Assembly (NCBI RefSeq): GCF_014529535.1
Contig: NW_023503373.1
Location: 1,302,001-1,366,000, forward strand
Source: Bradysia coprophila
Lineage: Eukaryota > Arthropoda > Insecta > Diptera > Sciaridae
Length of the DNA stretch: 64,000 nucleotides
Reading direction: 5' to 3'
Positions within the stretch are counted from its first letter, which is position 1. Each line of letters begins with the position of its first letter. The notes under the pieces were generated by a model. The model ran no database searches, was not told the DNA's origin, and saw only the letters and a list, made by a program, of their open reading frames with translations. This document shows, in pieces, positions 11,222-37,404 of this stretch. The translations under genes were made by a program, and so were the position numbers.

Positions 11222-12880
11222 TTAAATACATGAATGTATCTGTCTAGAACGATAATCTCGAGCTTATCCCTCTATGGAGTTTTTGTTTATCTCGATATAT
11301 CTGTTCTCGACAGATAAAATCTGATATGCACCTATTGCCAGACTGTTATTTTGACGTGTATTTTGACGCCTTCGGCTAGGGCAATAATGTCCTACACATC
11401 AAAATATCAATTTTGGCAAACAGTGAGTGCATAATATATATTACTCATAGGCTGAGAGCTTGTGTGTATGTCACATACAGCATGTGTATATCAGTATCTC
11501 ATAGGACTACGTTTAGAAATCTAAATCATAGAATAAATCATGTGCTCTGCAATCTGCATGGACCGTGCAAGACCAGTCAATTTTCTTCTTTGTTTATTTG
11601 ATTTGTTTAGAGACCTCACTAACAGCTTTTTACGGCCAATAAGAAGTGCTGGACCACCGGCTTAACATGACTTTCAACCCACTCCTCGAAGTATGTTAAT
11701 ATTCTCTTTGATAACATATAATGATTCTAGTGAAATATCGCAAAAGTCAAATCGGCGTCAACATTTAGACGAATCGCTAATCTGTCACAGATATTAACAG
11801 TTTTACTATTCAAACTATTACTTCATTCCATCGAAGATTTTCAGAGATTGATTTCAGAAATCTTTTACTTCATTTGTTTTGAAGATGATTTTTGCTATAT
11901 AAGTCAGAGCTTGTCGTTTATTCTGGAAGTCGTTGTCGATAACAGATGACGGAACGGGCACTTTTAAGCTATTCGAGTTCTTACACGCGTCTTTTCTGTT
12001 TATTCCAAGATCATTACTTTCCAAAAAAATGTGTATAATACCTTTTTGCGAATACACACTTTTTTTAGTTTTCAACGCAAAGTTACACACTTCACAGTTA
12101 GTACTGAATCTATAAATGTGATTCTGCTATACAATTTAAGCGCTGAAATTCGTATTTGTTACTAAATTATAAAACCGAATTGACGCTGGAAGTGTGCTAA
12201 AATTTGAAATGAAAAGTCATTTGGGTAGATCAAAGAAGGGCAGCACCTTTATTGAGTCAATAAATGTTTTCTTCTTCCCCAAATTTCCTTTTCGGTTTAT
12301 TCGAGCATTCATTGACAATTCAAATTCTGAGGCACCTTCGCGGCTTGAATATGGTTCGAAAGGAAGAACCCAGTTCTACAGATTTAGGTTTGAATGAAAC
12401 GATTCTAGTTAGTATTTCATTTATCTCGCGATTTGCAACGAATTTGTAATATAAAAAGGAAAAGGAATTTCAAGAAACTAGGAAATTTTCCGTCACATCA
12501 AAACCTACCTCTGTGTCAGTCACAAAATGGTTGAATCCATGTTTTCAATTCATTGAAGTTTCGACGACATAAGATGCGGTGACTTTCTGAAGAAACACTC
12601 AGTTACTGGAGAAATGACGAGTAGTCAACGTTTCTTCAGGAACTCACTATTTCTTCTCGCCAACTGGAGTCTTACGGACGAATAAAAGTGTAATTATTAA
12701 GAAAACAATGGCGCGAACTCAGCGAGCGAAAAAAATTTGTAACAGGCTATAAAAATTGCCAAAAACAGAGAACAAGAATCGACCGGCTAAAAGCCTGGTG
12801 AGGTCTTTTTTCTTTTTTTCATAACTCGAATATTGGCAACTGATAGAAATTATTAACATAGTTCACCATTCTAATATTTG
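11222..12880. other. Intergenic DNA, no gene seen
   Basis: AT-rich sequence with short unconvincing open frames. A small inverted repeat (TTTTGACGTGTATTTTGACG versus ACACATCAAAATA) lies near 11350-11405. Confidence 0.5.
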
Positions 12881-12884
12881 ATTT

Positions 12885-13610
12885 ATCAACTACCAAATAG
12901 TCGAATATAAATAGACAAGCAGGCAGAATACTTTTATCAGTCGGTGAGCAGCTCTCGAATAGTAAACATCTCTGCCGAAAATTACGTTTGGTAGTCAACT
13001 ACCAAATCCCAAGTTTTCGAATTGCAATGCCAACTATCAGCTATCAACTATCAGATAACAAATAATTATTTTTTGCCTGGTGTTGATTTGCTCATGGTTA
13101 CATTGCAATTTTCAATGTCAATCCAGCTGACAACTACCAACTACCAAATACTCGAATATAAATAGACAAGCAGGCAGAATACTTTCATCAGTCGGTGAGC
13201 AGCTCTCGAATAGTAAACATCTCTGCCGAAAATTACGTTTGGTAGTCAACTACCAAATCCCAAGTTTTCGAATTGCAATGCCAGCTATCAATTATCAGAT
13301 AACAAATAATTATTTTTTGCCTGGTGTTGATTTGCTCATGGTTACATTGCAATTTTCAATGTCAATCCAGCTGACAACTACCAACTACCAAATACTCGAA
13401 TATAAATAGACAAGCAGGCAGAATACTTTCATCAGTCGGTGAGCAGCTCTCGAATAGTAAACATCTCTGCGGAAAATTACGTTTGGTAGTCAAGTACCAA
13501 ATACCAAGTTTTCGAATTGCAATGCCAACTATCAGCTATCAACTATCAGATAACAAATAATTATTATTTGCCTGGTGTTGATTTGCTCATAGTGACATTG
13601 CATTATCAAA
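12885..13610 (+). repeat. Tandem ~250-bp repeat carrying a TATA-initiator core promoter
   Basis: Just under three direct copies of a unit of about 245-251 bp. Each copy contains TCGAATATAAATAGACAAGC and, 33 bases after the first T of TATAAATAG, the A of ATCAGTCGG. TATAAATAG starts at 12906, 13157 and 13401, and the TCAGT adenines are at 12939, 13190 and 13434. This spacing is conserved in all three copies and fits an arthropod TATA box plus initiator. Each copy also holds an interrupted palindrome TTTGGTAGTCAACTACCAAA. No open reading frame starts from these sites, so they may be remnants of a mobile element's promoter region. Confidence 0.8.
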
Positions 13611-13927
13611 TAATATGTTCCAAAATTTTTATAAAGTTGGAACACCCGACAGACAGACAGACAAAGTGTCCACAATAGGGTATTTTTTCCTATGGAAAAA
13701 AGACCTAAAAATAAATTCAAAAACGTCAGAATCTTCTGTTTTCTCCACCGCCGCGCGCTTGTTCTTGTGTTCTGTAAACAGGGCGCAATTATCGGGAGAT
13801 TAAACATGAGGACGGTCTGTAAGGATTCTGATTCTGGTGATTCTTTCGTTTTGCCGATTGTCTTCATTTTGGGCATTTGAATTTGGCTTTTTTTAATCGG
13901 GATCAACGAAAAGAATCAAGAAAAACC

Positions 13928-14135
13928 CTGTCGGCTATTCATCTGGTATTGATAACGACGACAAAAATAATGACAAGCTCTGGGCCAAGCTGGGTAAATA
14001 TGGTCATAATAAAATGCATGTTAACAAAATTGAAGTACAAGATTTGAAATCAACAAATTAAAAATGATTCGATAGATGGAAGTAATAGACCTGATAATAA
14101 TACTGGCCATATGTTTACCGTCTGTAAAAGGTCAA
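13928..14135 (+). mobile_element. MITE family A, copy 2
   Basis: A second copy of the 11001-11221 element, from TGTCGGCTATTCATCTGG to TTTACCGTCTGTAAAAGG, with the same internal blocks (GACAAGCTCTG, ATGCATGTTA, GAAGTACAAGATTTGAAATC, GATGGAAGTAATAGACCTG). It is more diverged at its left end than copy 1. Confidence 0.75.
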
Positions 14136-14796
14136 GATTTTTGGCGATTATTCTTATTTGGCTATTTAACTTTAGGGTTTTTTTTAATTCATCGATTTAT
14201 TTCGGCGATACGTCTTGGCTATTCTTCCGATTTTGAGATTTACCTTTGATTTTTTTTATCTTCAGAATGCGAATAGTCGCAAACATTTTTTTGACGATAT
14301 TTCACGGGTATGACCTAATGAGGAACTGACATGCACACAGGTTCTCAGTATGTGTAGACAAATCTTTCAGATTTTTGATTTTAAACAACGATTGACTTCC
14401 ACTATGCACGTTATAAAATTTCGGAACGAAGGGTTTACGTTGCCAGTTCTGAGATGATCTCTAGTGAAACTCTCCAATTTAATATAAATTATTTTATTGA
14501 AATAATATTTCGAAATTTTATTTAAAATTTACAGGAAAATTGTAACTTATAAATTCAAACTTAATACAATCATATCAACTAATAGTAAACTTTTAGAGAC
14601 AGTTTGTATATAATAGTAACATAATAATGCAATAAAAATGAACACTTCCGATTCTTTGCAGTAAACATAAACTTTAAAAAAGAAGATGAAAACATTTGTA
14701 ATTATTATTCCTAAAATTCCTAGCTAACTTAACGATGAACTATAAAAAAATCCAATTAATAAAACTAATCAAAAATCAATCCGCCGCGGTTGTTGA
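14136..14796. other. Downstream flank of the glycerol kinase-like gene
   Basis: AT-rich DNA with several AATAAA/ATTAAA-like hexamers on the minus strand; it probably includes the kinase 3' UTR. No other gene is supported. Confidence 0.45.
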
Positions 14797-17245
<2,449 letters not shown>

Positions 17246-19088
17246 TTTTGGGCTGTTTTTTGTTGAACGTGTCCCAGTTAGATATATTAAATTATCGTTT
17301 CAACCAATTGCTAAAAGAAAATAAGTAAATGAACATCTCTATCATTTTTGTTGTCATCCTTTATTTGTTTAATTACAAAGAAGCCTAAAAAGAAGATAAT
17401 CAACGAAGCAAGTTAAAATAGAACAATTTGTAAGTTAAGTGGCAGTATCAACTACTCATGCTACTAATTCCACTTGAGGTTTGTACAATCTTCACGATTT
17501 TTATGATTCTTCTAGTTTGCTATGCTGATACTACACCACACATTCGAATAATGCACAGAATTCAAATCCGATTAAATCTAAATTATCTAAATAATTCAAT
17601 TATCGCACAATTATCCAAATTGCTGTATTGGTTACAAAGTCCATTTTCATGTTTATTTAAAGCAGAAAATATTCATTTGAAGGTAAACCTAAAGTAATCA
17701 TCGATAGACCATTACAATCACGGACGCAGAATGGTACATCAGGCGATGTAATTCTGTGTTATCGTCAATTTAATGTTTTTTAACGTTGAAAGTTTATCTA
17801 AATATAAAAAGCGAAAATGATGCAAAAAAAGGGGGCATGGTTTAGGTCAAGTGGCACTTTTTTTATCAATTTTCCAATTCGTCAAAACAGAAGTATGGTT
17901 CCGATAACAGCAAAATGTTAGAAAAAAAAATGTGTGTTCGTCTTCTACTTTGAATTGTCATACTGAATAGCGAAAATTGAAGTCTCATAAAAAAAATAAT
18001 TTTTCCATCACGATCTTTGGATAAAGACTTTCATTATCTAATGGGAATTATAGGTAATATCGAAACGTATGAGTCTTTAAGTATTTATATCGTCTTGTAT
18101 AAGTGTTTTTGTAAAAATGATTTCAAATTCAGCGACAACTTATCAAACAACAAATAGTTACATTCATAAATTTGCTGTGTTTACAAGAGAACTAACAAAT
18201 TCCACAGGTTGATGAATGATTCGCAAACAGTAAAACCGATATGTAATGACATAACATTGCGATAACACACACTCTATTCAAAAGGAATTCAATGCCACTT
18301 TATTTTCGCTTGAATGTTTTAAATATAGACAGACCGAAAAATGAATAACTATAACAGCCAACACCATCGACTCACAATAAGAAAGAAATTATTTTTGATA
18401 AAAACTGAAAACTAGTTGGTCCGTCTCAACCAGCACTAAATTTAAAACTTATTATCACAATTTTATCAACTTACGCACGTTCGACTAATATAATTCAAAG
18501 ACGGTATGTTACACAGCCTAAGAAGTAATTCCGCCGCTGATACACACACGTTTAAGCATTTTATTTTAACAGAACACTTTCATTAGTTTAAGAATGAATG
18601 TAATCCAATTCAAAAATAAATTTTCAATGAAAAATCACTGGTCAAATCAAAAATCTTGTGTCTTTACAAAAAGGAAAAACTTGACTGCCAGTGGTATTGA
18701 ATTAAAATCAAATATCTCCCTCTGTTCATAAATTATTTATAAAAATTTCAATGGAACGAAATCGCTGTTTGTCTTTGCACTGAAATGTACAGACATGAGC
18801 AAAAGAAATACAACACTTGGTGTGTTTGCCAAGCCTCTGAAAATATCCAATGAAATTTCCATCACACTCACACATTCTACACTGGCTTATGGGTGTATTT
18901 GTTTGGAATTCGTTTTCCACGTGCGTGTGAACGCAAGAAGGCATGCGTGGTTTCTGACTCAATAATCATTTTGCGTAAGTTTCTCCTTTTCACTTTTTCT
19001 TTCTTATTCTTTTTCGAATAGGATTTACAGTCAAATATACAAAATGTGCATTATGTTCTATCAATGATGCAATTTCCAGAAAAAATTC
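17246..19088. other. Upstream region of the kinase; no confident gene
   Basis: Contains the presumed minus-strand promoter of the kinase-like gene. A plus-strand frame at 17458-17697 begins with a signal-peptide-like stretch, and a minus-strand frame at 18726-18962 has eight cysteines in 78 codons but starts at TTG and lacks a pyrimidine-rich acceptor. Neither is strong enough to call a gene. Confidence 0.45.
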
Positions 19089-19566
19089 CACTGTCACATA
19101 CGGCTATTCATCTGTTATCGATGACGACGACAAAAATAATAACAAACTCTGGGTAATATGGTTCTTCATATATAAAATCCATGTTAAAAAAATTGAAGTA
19201 CAAGATTTGAAATCAACAGATTAAAAATACTTTGATCGATGGAAGTAATAGATCTGATAATCATTAGGGTCATTCATTGAATCGATGACAATTAAATTGT
19301 TGAACTTGGTCATAAAGTGTAGAGAAAATGCCAAGGTTTATTTTACTATTACATTGAATTTGAAAAAAATATTTTTGTGAACTTTATGAAAATGCTCTAC
19401 TCAAAAATTGGTCGTGCGGTAACCTTAAAATGTAAAATTTAAAAAAATGGTTTTCGTAAAAATGATCAGCTCTGGCGGTCACGGCCCACTATATCCGAAA
19501 TATTTTTTTTTAATCACTCCTCCCTAATAATCATACTGGCCATATGCTTGCCGTCTGTACTTGGCT
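19089..19566 (+). mobile_element. MITE family A, copy 3, split by a nested element
   Basis: The family A sequence starts at CTGTCACATACGGC, stops at GATCTGATAATCAT (19264) and resumes at 19527 with ATAATCATACTGGCC, ending GCTTGCCGTCTGTAC. The interruption is the separate 262-bp element at 19265-19526. Comparison with copies 1 and 2 gives the uninterrupted (empty) site. Confidence 0.8.
19265..19526. mobile_element. 262-bp hAT-like insertion with ATAATCAT target duplication
   Basis: The element starts TAGGGTCATTCATTG and ends CACTCCTCCCTA, so both ends begin TAGGG when read inward. It is flanked by ATAATCAT at 19257-19264 and 19527-19534, a perfect 8-bp duplication of family A sequence. The 8-bp duplication and TAGGG ends fit an hAT-type non-autonomous element. 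No coding capacity. Confidence 0.8.
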
Positions 19567-21037
19567 AAAATGTTTGGTGGTGGCATCAACATCAAACATA
19601 TTGTTAATAAATTCAAGTCTTCTTCAACGGAATTTCTTGTTCTACCGACTTTAACTTTCCAATGTTGTAATGTAGTTATGGCATTGTTAAATATTTATGA
19701 GACTTATTGTTAACAGCAAGTATTGAGGTTCAAAACGATTATTCTTAGGTTGTTTTGCGGCTAAGGATTGGATGATAAAATTATTATAGAATTATGTCAT
19801 TAACTATTTGACTCAGGGACTATAATAGGCCGATTATTTTTAGGAAAAATGGTCAAACATGTCAGGACTTTTTTTTACAATTTTGGAACATTATAAGGAA
19901 ATTAGATTCCCAAAAATAGGCCCTGTATTAGATCGCAGTAAAATTGCCTAGATTTGTAGTAAAATTATGCGTTTTGTTTGTATTTTGATATCACGTATAT
20001 CAATCGTAAAATAGCGTCAACAGAGTTTCTTCAGAAACAACGCACTTTATAATGAAAGCACGAGAATCATTACCGACCGGCGGGATGGAAGGATTGAGGT
20101 AACGTAATCTCTGGACTTAGTATATCAAGTGATTCTTTTACTTGACAATTCAAATCACTTAATGTTACCATCCAAGATACTACTTTTTTACTTGTCAGAA
20201 TGGTCAGAATTTAAAAAATCGATTCAATCATTTTATGTACCTGAATGTAATCATTTAATCATCCTTATCGTTATTTTCTTTAAAACATTACGATAAGAAT
20301 GAGTGTATACGTAAACCTCTACACTACACTGATCATATTACACCATGTATTTAGTGATAATAAAATATGTCGTTTGGTAGACATTAATACGGATTTTTGT
20401 GTGTTATAAATAGATGCAGAAATTCAATATTTGTCGATCAAATAAGTGAATTGTTGAATTCGATAATGCTTTTCTCAGGAGAGTGTCATAAACTAATTAA
20501 ATTCGTAAGAATTTGTTTGTTAGATTTTTGAGATTAAATTCAGAATTGTCATGAAACTCCACCGATTCTAAAGTGTTTTTTAGTGATAAACGTTAAAGCT
20601 ATAAACCGTCAGATTAAAGAAAATATGGAAATAAAAAACCGATAATTGTTTTGTAGGAACATTTTTCTCATTTACGATAAGATAAGGCTAACACCATTCA
20701 AATTGTGTCAATAAACCTATTATGGTTTTAAGAATCGAAAATCAATTATGGTCCAAAGATCGACTTTATCGATTTTACATAATCAAGACTTATATATGTA
20801 GCGTAATACAACTAGAGTATACACAGTCAGCAAGTGTATTTTTGACGTCTTTGTTTTAAAACTTTGCGAGTTGCAAAGGTGTCTGTATATTGGTCGTTGA
20901 CTATAAATAAAATGCACAAGAAGCGTGCCCACTGTCACAATAAATTGCTCAACTGTCATTATAAGTACTTCCTAATTGTATATAGTGCAAAAAGGAAAAA
21001 ACATGATGGTATGGATGCAACGTATTTTCTACCGCGA
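19567..21037. other. Intergenic DNA, no gene seen
   Basis: AT-rich. A partial CAGGGCC-type end (CCCAAAAATAGGCCCTG) is visible near 19910-19925, suggesting another decayed short element with its left end around 19815-19840. Confidence 0.5.
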
Positions 21038-21045
21038 GTGCAATT

Positions 21046-21231
21046 CAGGGCCTATTTTTGGGAAATTGATTTCCTAAATTTGCTAGTTTTCCGAAATTTT
21101 CCAATATTTGCTAAAATTTGCTAGAATTTCCCATTAGCAAGTTTCGTAAACGGAAAATTTTGGAAAATCTTAGCAAATGTTGGCAAATTATGGCAAATTG
21201 TGGAAAATCGATTTCCCAAAAATAGGCCCTG
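21046..21231. mobile_element. 186-bp hAT-like MITE (CAGGGCCTATTTTTGGGAAAT ends)
   Basis: The terminal inverted repeats CAGGGCCTATTTTTGGGAAA and TTTCCCAAAAATAGGCCCTG are flanked by GTGCAATT at 21038-21045 and 21232-21239, a perfect 8-bp target duplication. The interior is made of repeated GCAAATnTGG / CCAAATTTGC-like words. It is the clearest member of the CAGGGCC family in this window. Confidence 0.88.
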
Positions 21232-21401
21232 GTGCAATTTACCATTTTATTGAAACTGTCTGTAATAAGATGTTGCATTTGTAACACATATTTGTAGTCA
21301 TAATTAGCGAGGATTCATATCTCTCAAGCATTCGAAAGTCTCAAGGATTCATACACGTAACTCTCAACGATTGATCCCTGAAGAACAATGAACGTCAACA
21401 C

Positions 21402-21541
21402 AAGGTATGGTCGAATGCCAAACTTTGTATGGAGCGGAGGACATAGCAATTTCATATAAAGAAACTCACCTCTAATGAGAGGTGAGTTTGTTTATATGAA
21501 ATCGCCATGTCCTCCGGTTTGTATGAACAGACCATACCTGG
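21402..21541. mobile_element. 140-bp foldback MITE
   Basis: Near-complete palindrome with arms of about 65 bp: AGGTATGGTC, CGGAGGACAT, ATTTCATATAAA and AACTCACCTC on the left all recur reversed on the right. The loop is about TAAT between ACTCACCTC and GAGGTGAGT. Confidence 0.75.
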
Positions 21542-22010
21542 TTTATACTTTCATTGCTGAAGAATTTGTGATTCTGAAAGGCTCCAGAAGTTACAGCAGT
21601 TACTCAGAAAGACTCAAACCAAATATCTGAGGCAGTGCAGACTTCTAGTAGAGTAATGAATGAATCATTATGAGTTATAGTCAACAACACTGGCTCACCG
21701 TTGCACATACCGATACTCAGAGCAAATTTTAGTGAAATTATTTCTCTAATTTCGCTGAGTTTCACCAATTTTAATTTCATGAAGTTTTGGCAGATTTATT
21801 GAAAATTGTAGGTAAAACTTTTAAAATTTATATAAGTTCAGAAAGGTAAACTCTTGTAAAATGTCAACAATTTATGAAAACAGTCTAACGAACTTCTCAA
21901 AATTGGTGTTTAGCGAAACTCAATGCAAAAAGTTTCACTAAGTTTCTCTAAATTTCACAAAAATTTGTCTGTAATAGGCTCTGCTGGTGCTTCATAAGTA
22001 AACATATTAG

Positions 22011-22025
22011 AGGTCAGGTTGACCT
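22011..22025. promoter_or_regulatory. Perfect AGGTCA-n3-TGACCT palindrome
   Basis: The sequence AGGTCAGGTTGACCT is two nuclear-receptor half sites as an inverted repeat with a 3-bp spacer. It lies in a gene-poor region between the kinase-like gene and Trf4-1. Such a site could bind a steroid-receptor-type dimer, but it may equally be a chance product of the AGGTCAGGT-rich repeats found elsewhere in the window. Confidence 0.3.
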
Positions 22026-22237
22026 GTTTACATGTATGTATAAATGGGGTCACTAACGTACCACCGCATAAGCCTGGGGTCGTCTAAGTACCGAATCTCC
22101 AGATTTAAGAAAGCTTTTAGATAGCTTTCCATCTGTAACTCTTTAGCAAATTAATTAAATAATGAATCAAATTTCTAGACAGAGAAATGTTCATTTGAAA
22201 TTGTCAATGCCTGGTGTTCTTTATATTACAATGTCTT

Positions 22238-22383
22238 GTTGTTCACTAGGGTGTATCACATTTTCTAAAACGTCAAACCGGGATTTTGGACCCACCTAGT
22301 CCGACTCAGAACAAGACAATTTCGGACTATATGGATCCAGAATCCCGGCTTGACTTTTTTGAAAATTTGACACACCCTACTGT
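22238..22383. mobile_element. ~145-bp MITE with TAGGGTGTnTC ends
   Basis: Inverted ends AGGGTGTATCACATTTTC and (reversed) AGGGTGTGTCAAATTTTC continue inward through similar AAAACGTCAAACCGGGATT and AAAGTCAAGCCGGGATT blocks. I could not define a convincing target duplication. Confidence 0.65.
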
Positions 22384-25300
22384 TTACTGATATGATATGG
22401 CGATTATTCACTATGAATACTACTTTCAAAGCTCTTCACCTTGCAGTCTGCATAACAAATCGCGTGCCTTAGTGTTTAACTATGGAATTCGGCAGAGCTT
22501 AAGTTATGATAATTAGTTTGACTCTCCACGTGATGTGATTACGCATTTTATGACGAAGAAATCGTAAATAAATAAAAATGCGCAATTATCGTTGCTAATC
22601 TTTGCGTAATGTACGATTTTAGCGGAATAAGTGTAAAACCAAAAGTTTTATGTTGGTTGTTTAGAATTTTGAATTGTCTGTATCCCATAAATAGATAAGA
22701 CGAAGTCGAAGTGAAATGATAAAAGATTTACACCTGTTGATCACGAATGAATTGATGTTCATTCATTCACATTCTTAGGTGATTGTTCCAGTTTTGTGTA
22801 GACAACATTTAATTTTGATTGAGATGATATGAACTGAAAATTTAAGTGATAGTCGGTAGAGACAAGCATCATGCACAAACTGAATGTTTCATTGTAAAGC
22901 TCTGAATTTGATCAGATAAAAAAAAATTAACAAAATTAGTGAAATATAGGCGTTCAAAGTTAGAAAGCTGAAAAGCGACTCAACTGCGACTTAACCGGTC
23001 TTGACAGAATGTAAACACAGTTTGTAACGTACATTTTGATACATATTATATCTAATCTGATTGTAGATTGTAGATGTAACCTTGGGACCTTGTAACCTTG
23101 CAGCAAGGCAGTAATAATAAATACTTGAAAACGTAAAATAAAAACATGTTGATTGAAATGTCGATGAATCTGCTAAAACCGGTTGTTGTTTATTTTTAGT
23201 CAGTCCATTTCACTGATAGTTCAACTATTCGACTTTATATTCGGGATCGACACACATTCTAACACACACACCTCCTTGTTTTCATTCCAAATGCACAACA
23301 AAATTTTTGCACGTACCGCAAAAAATACAGAAATTTTTTAACGAAGAGTATTCTTTGCTTGAAACGAATTTCTATGGTTCAAGTGTAGCACTGAGTACTG
23401 AGTACACACTAAACTCATGATACAATAGCACATGCTTCCTGAAAAACAGCGGAAAGACACAATCGTACTGATAAAAAAGACTTACGAAAAAGTTACTGAA
23501 CAAAACACGTATTGGTTTGAACAGCCGCGTCGAACTGTTTTCAAATGAAAGTTAGGTACGTTTAGATGATTTCCACATCACTGTGTGAATTAACAGCAAT
23601 ATAACACAGTCTCGTAGTCTTTTTTTTCGCTGTGTGTATTTCATATTCACTCACATTGATAAAAAAAAGTGCTGGACGATTTCAACATGTGTTATTCTCA
23701 TCACTGAAATATTATTATCGAATGTTATTTGGTTGTTTTTTTGCAAATAACATTGCTCTAGGTGGATGAACTGTCATGTGCTTAAAGACCTCTTTTGATG
23801 GTGGTTTAAAATGCCTCCTATTTGAGGAATTTACAAGTCTTGATTCAAGAAGGATTTTAAGAGTTTTATGACTTTTGATGCCTCATTTAAGGAGGATTTT
23901 AGGAGATTCTCTTTTGGTGTCGGAAATGTTTGTATTAATGTATCAAGTATGGACCTCTGAATAACGGTTGCATGTGAACTTCAAAATGAAATTCCAATAA
24001 GTAAAAAGGAAGGGAAGACATCTGCTCCGCAGGCGAAAGCCTTATGAGTTGTGTTAACAAGCAATTATTTTTTGAGTACAGAGTTCCATTTTAGGAGCTT
24101 TGGGAGGTTTTAAGATGGTTTTTGACATTTTTAAGAAGTTTTAGGAGGAGTGGTAGCCCTGCAAATTTCCCAGCGATAGATAAATATTTAGAGCGGAACA
24201 CCAAAATGCATGGTTTTAAGTCGAATGACGTAAGTATATTGTTAATGTAAGTCGAAAAATGGAGAAAATATCCAACTATCAAATTTTCTAGTTTGCGAAA
24301 AACAGCCCGGTAAAGATGTGCATAAAAAATGAATATTCTTACCCAAATTTGATTATCGCTTCAGAATTGTATTCATGTTGCAATCCCCAGCATCTAACAA
24401 TTGACCGTTTAGAAGGAGGTACTCTTATATAAGAGGTACAAGATTTGGTACCTGACACTTTCGAATGTTTTTGCGAATGTCACTATTTTAAAATTTGCCG
24501 CTTTTTTCCGAAAAAATATTCTTTCCAATGAAATTGAACACAGCCGCAGAAAACGCGCGCGCACTTTTTTGGAATGAAATCTCGAAATCGAATCATTTTT
24601 TTGAATCCATTCCGATCGGCTGGGTCGTTCCACTACAATATCTGTCAAAGAATTCATCGCCATTGTCGTGTGTGATTTCAATTTATCAAAAAAGGTTGAT
24701 TTTAAAGTAAAATTTAAACATAAGACAAAAGGTACAACAGCAAAATAATAAAATTATTGTTGAACATCGAGACTCTCACAAATCATTCGGAGTTTGTGGA
24801 ATACTTTGTAGAAAGGATGGAATTTTCCGCCCCTCTATCGCGAATATAAAGTTGCATGTGTATGTAGTAACTGCGAAAAATATTCTTACAAATTTTTTTT
24901 TCTCTCTTGCATTTAAAGTAAAATTATTAAATAAAATTGCGTTGAAGGAAAATGTGCGTTCGTCTTTCGGCTGTGGCAAATTTCAAGTTTTAAAAGTTTT
25001 TATTTCATTCATTTTCTGCAAACAAAACGCTTCACTGTTCATACGACATACGGTTCAAATGTAATTTACCATTTTGGTTTTTTTTTGTGGTACAAATCTA
25101 TGCACAAAAAAAGAGTTTTTTTTATGCAATTGAAACGGAAATGGTGGTACAATTTATACCATCCTAGAACTCTTGCGTTTAAGAAATTTATGGCCTTAGA
25201 CCACAACCTGTTGAATAAAGAAATTGATTGATATCAAGGTCATTTTGGATTGGTTTTTGTCCAACTCGGTAACATTTTAGTTTTTTTTTTCTCTCTCGCT

Positions 25301-25500
25301 TCTATTTTAATAAATTAGCGTTAATGATATCTAATTTCTGATTGACATAATTAATGCATACGAATTTATAATGTGATTTTTTGTGTGCGATCTTTTTCAC
25401 AATTATGCATTCCGTGTTAACATTTTTTTTTCTTCCTCACCGTTTGTTTTACTTCATCGTTAATTATATATTCCATTTTTCTCTATATTTTTTTTATAGA
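22384..25500. other. Gene-poor AT-rich region
   Basis: No supported coding exon. Sequences near 23800-23910 and 24085-24150 share AGGAGGATTTTAGGAG-like words. The right end approaches the Trf4-1 promoter and 5' UTR. Confidence 0.5.
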
Positions 25501-25929
25501 AAAATATATCAAAACAAAGGGTTCCTCCATACTACGATAATATAACGTCAATTCGATTATGGTACAATTACTATACTAACACAACCATAAAACGGCGAGC
25601 CGATAAACCCACACAACCGCAACTCACCGTACAGAGTTTACACAAAGATAAGTGATATCATTCGGTTTACAACAATACGAAAAAAACAAGTGTTGTGAGT
25701 TTAAGTAATTAAGTAAAAAAACAGTTTGAATTTCAACTCGCTTTCGATTAACCGATTAACGCCATCGAATCTTGTTTGCGGGAGTGTTTAAAATTAAAAA
25801 AAAAAAAATTGAAAGAACAGCGAAACAGTGGAGTGAATTTTATTTCCGAATTGAAAGCGAATCGCGAGTGTTGGAATAAACATTTTTCCGCAACCGAAAA
25901 ATATATTCTCGTTGCGTGAGCCTCGCTGG

Positions 25930-25938
25930 ATGAATTGA
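25930..25938 (+). promoter_or_regulatory. Two-codon upstream ORF abutting the Trf4-1 start
   Basis: ATG AAT TGA ends exactly one base before the Trf4-1 ATG at 25939, so a minimal upstream ORF runs directly into the main start codon. Ribosomes that initiate on the first ATG would terminate next to the main ATG. This could favour immediate reinitiation or lower output. It matters only if the 5' UTR includes this stretch, which is likely but not shown. Confidence 0.55.

Positions 25939-37404
<11,466 letters not shown>

Noticed and set aside
17458-17697. 79-codon frame with signal-peptide-like start upstream of the kinase-like gene
   Set aside because: Hydrophobic starts are frequent by chance in AT-rich DNA; the rest of the frame has no domain or repeat and sits in the likely divergent promoter region.
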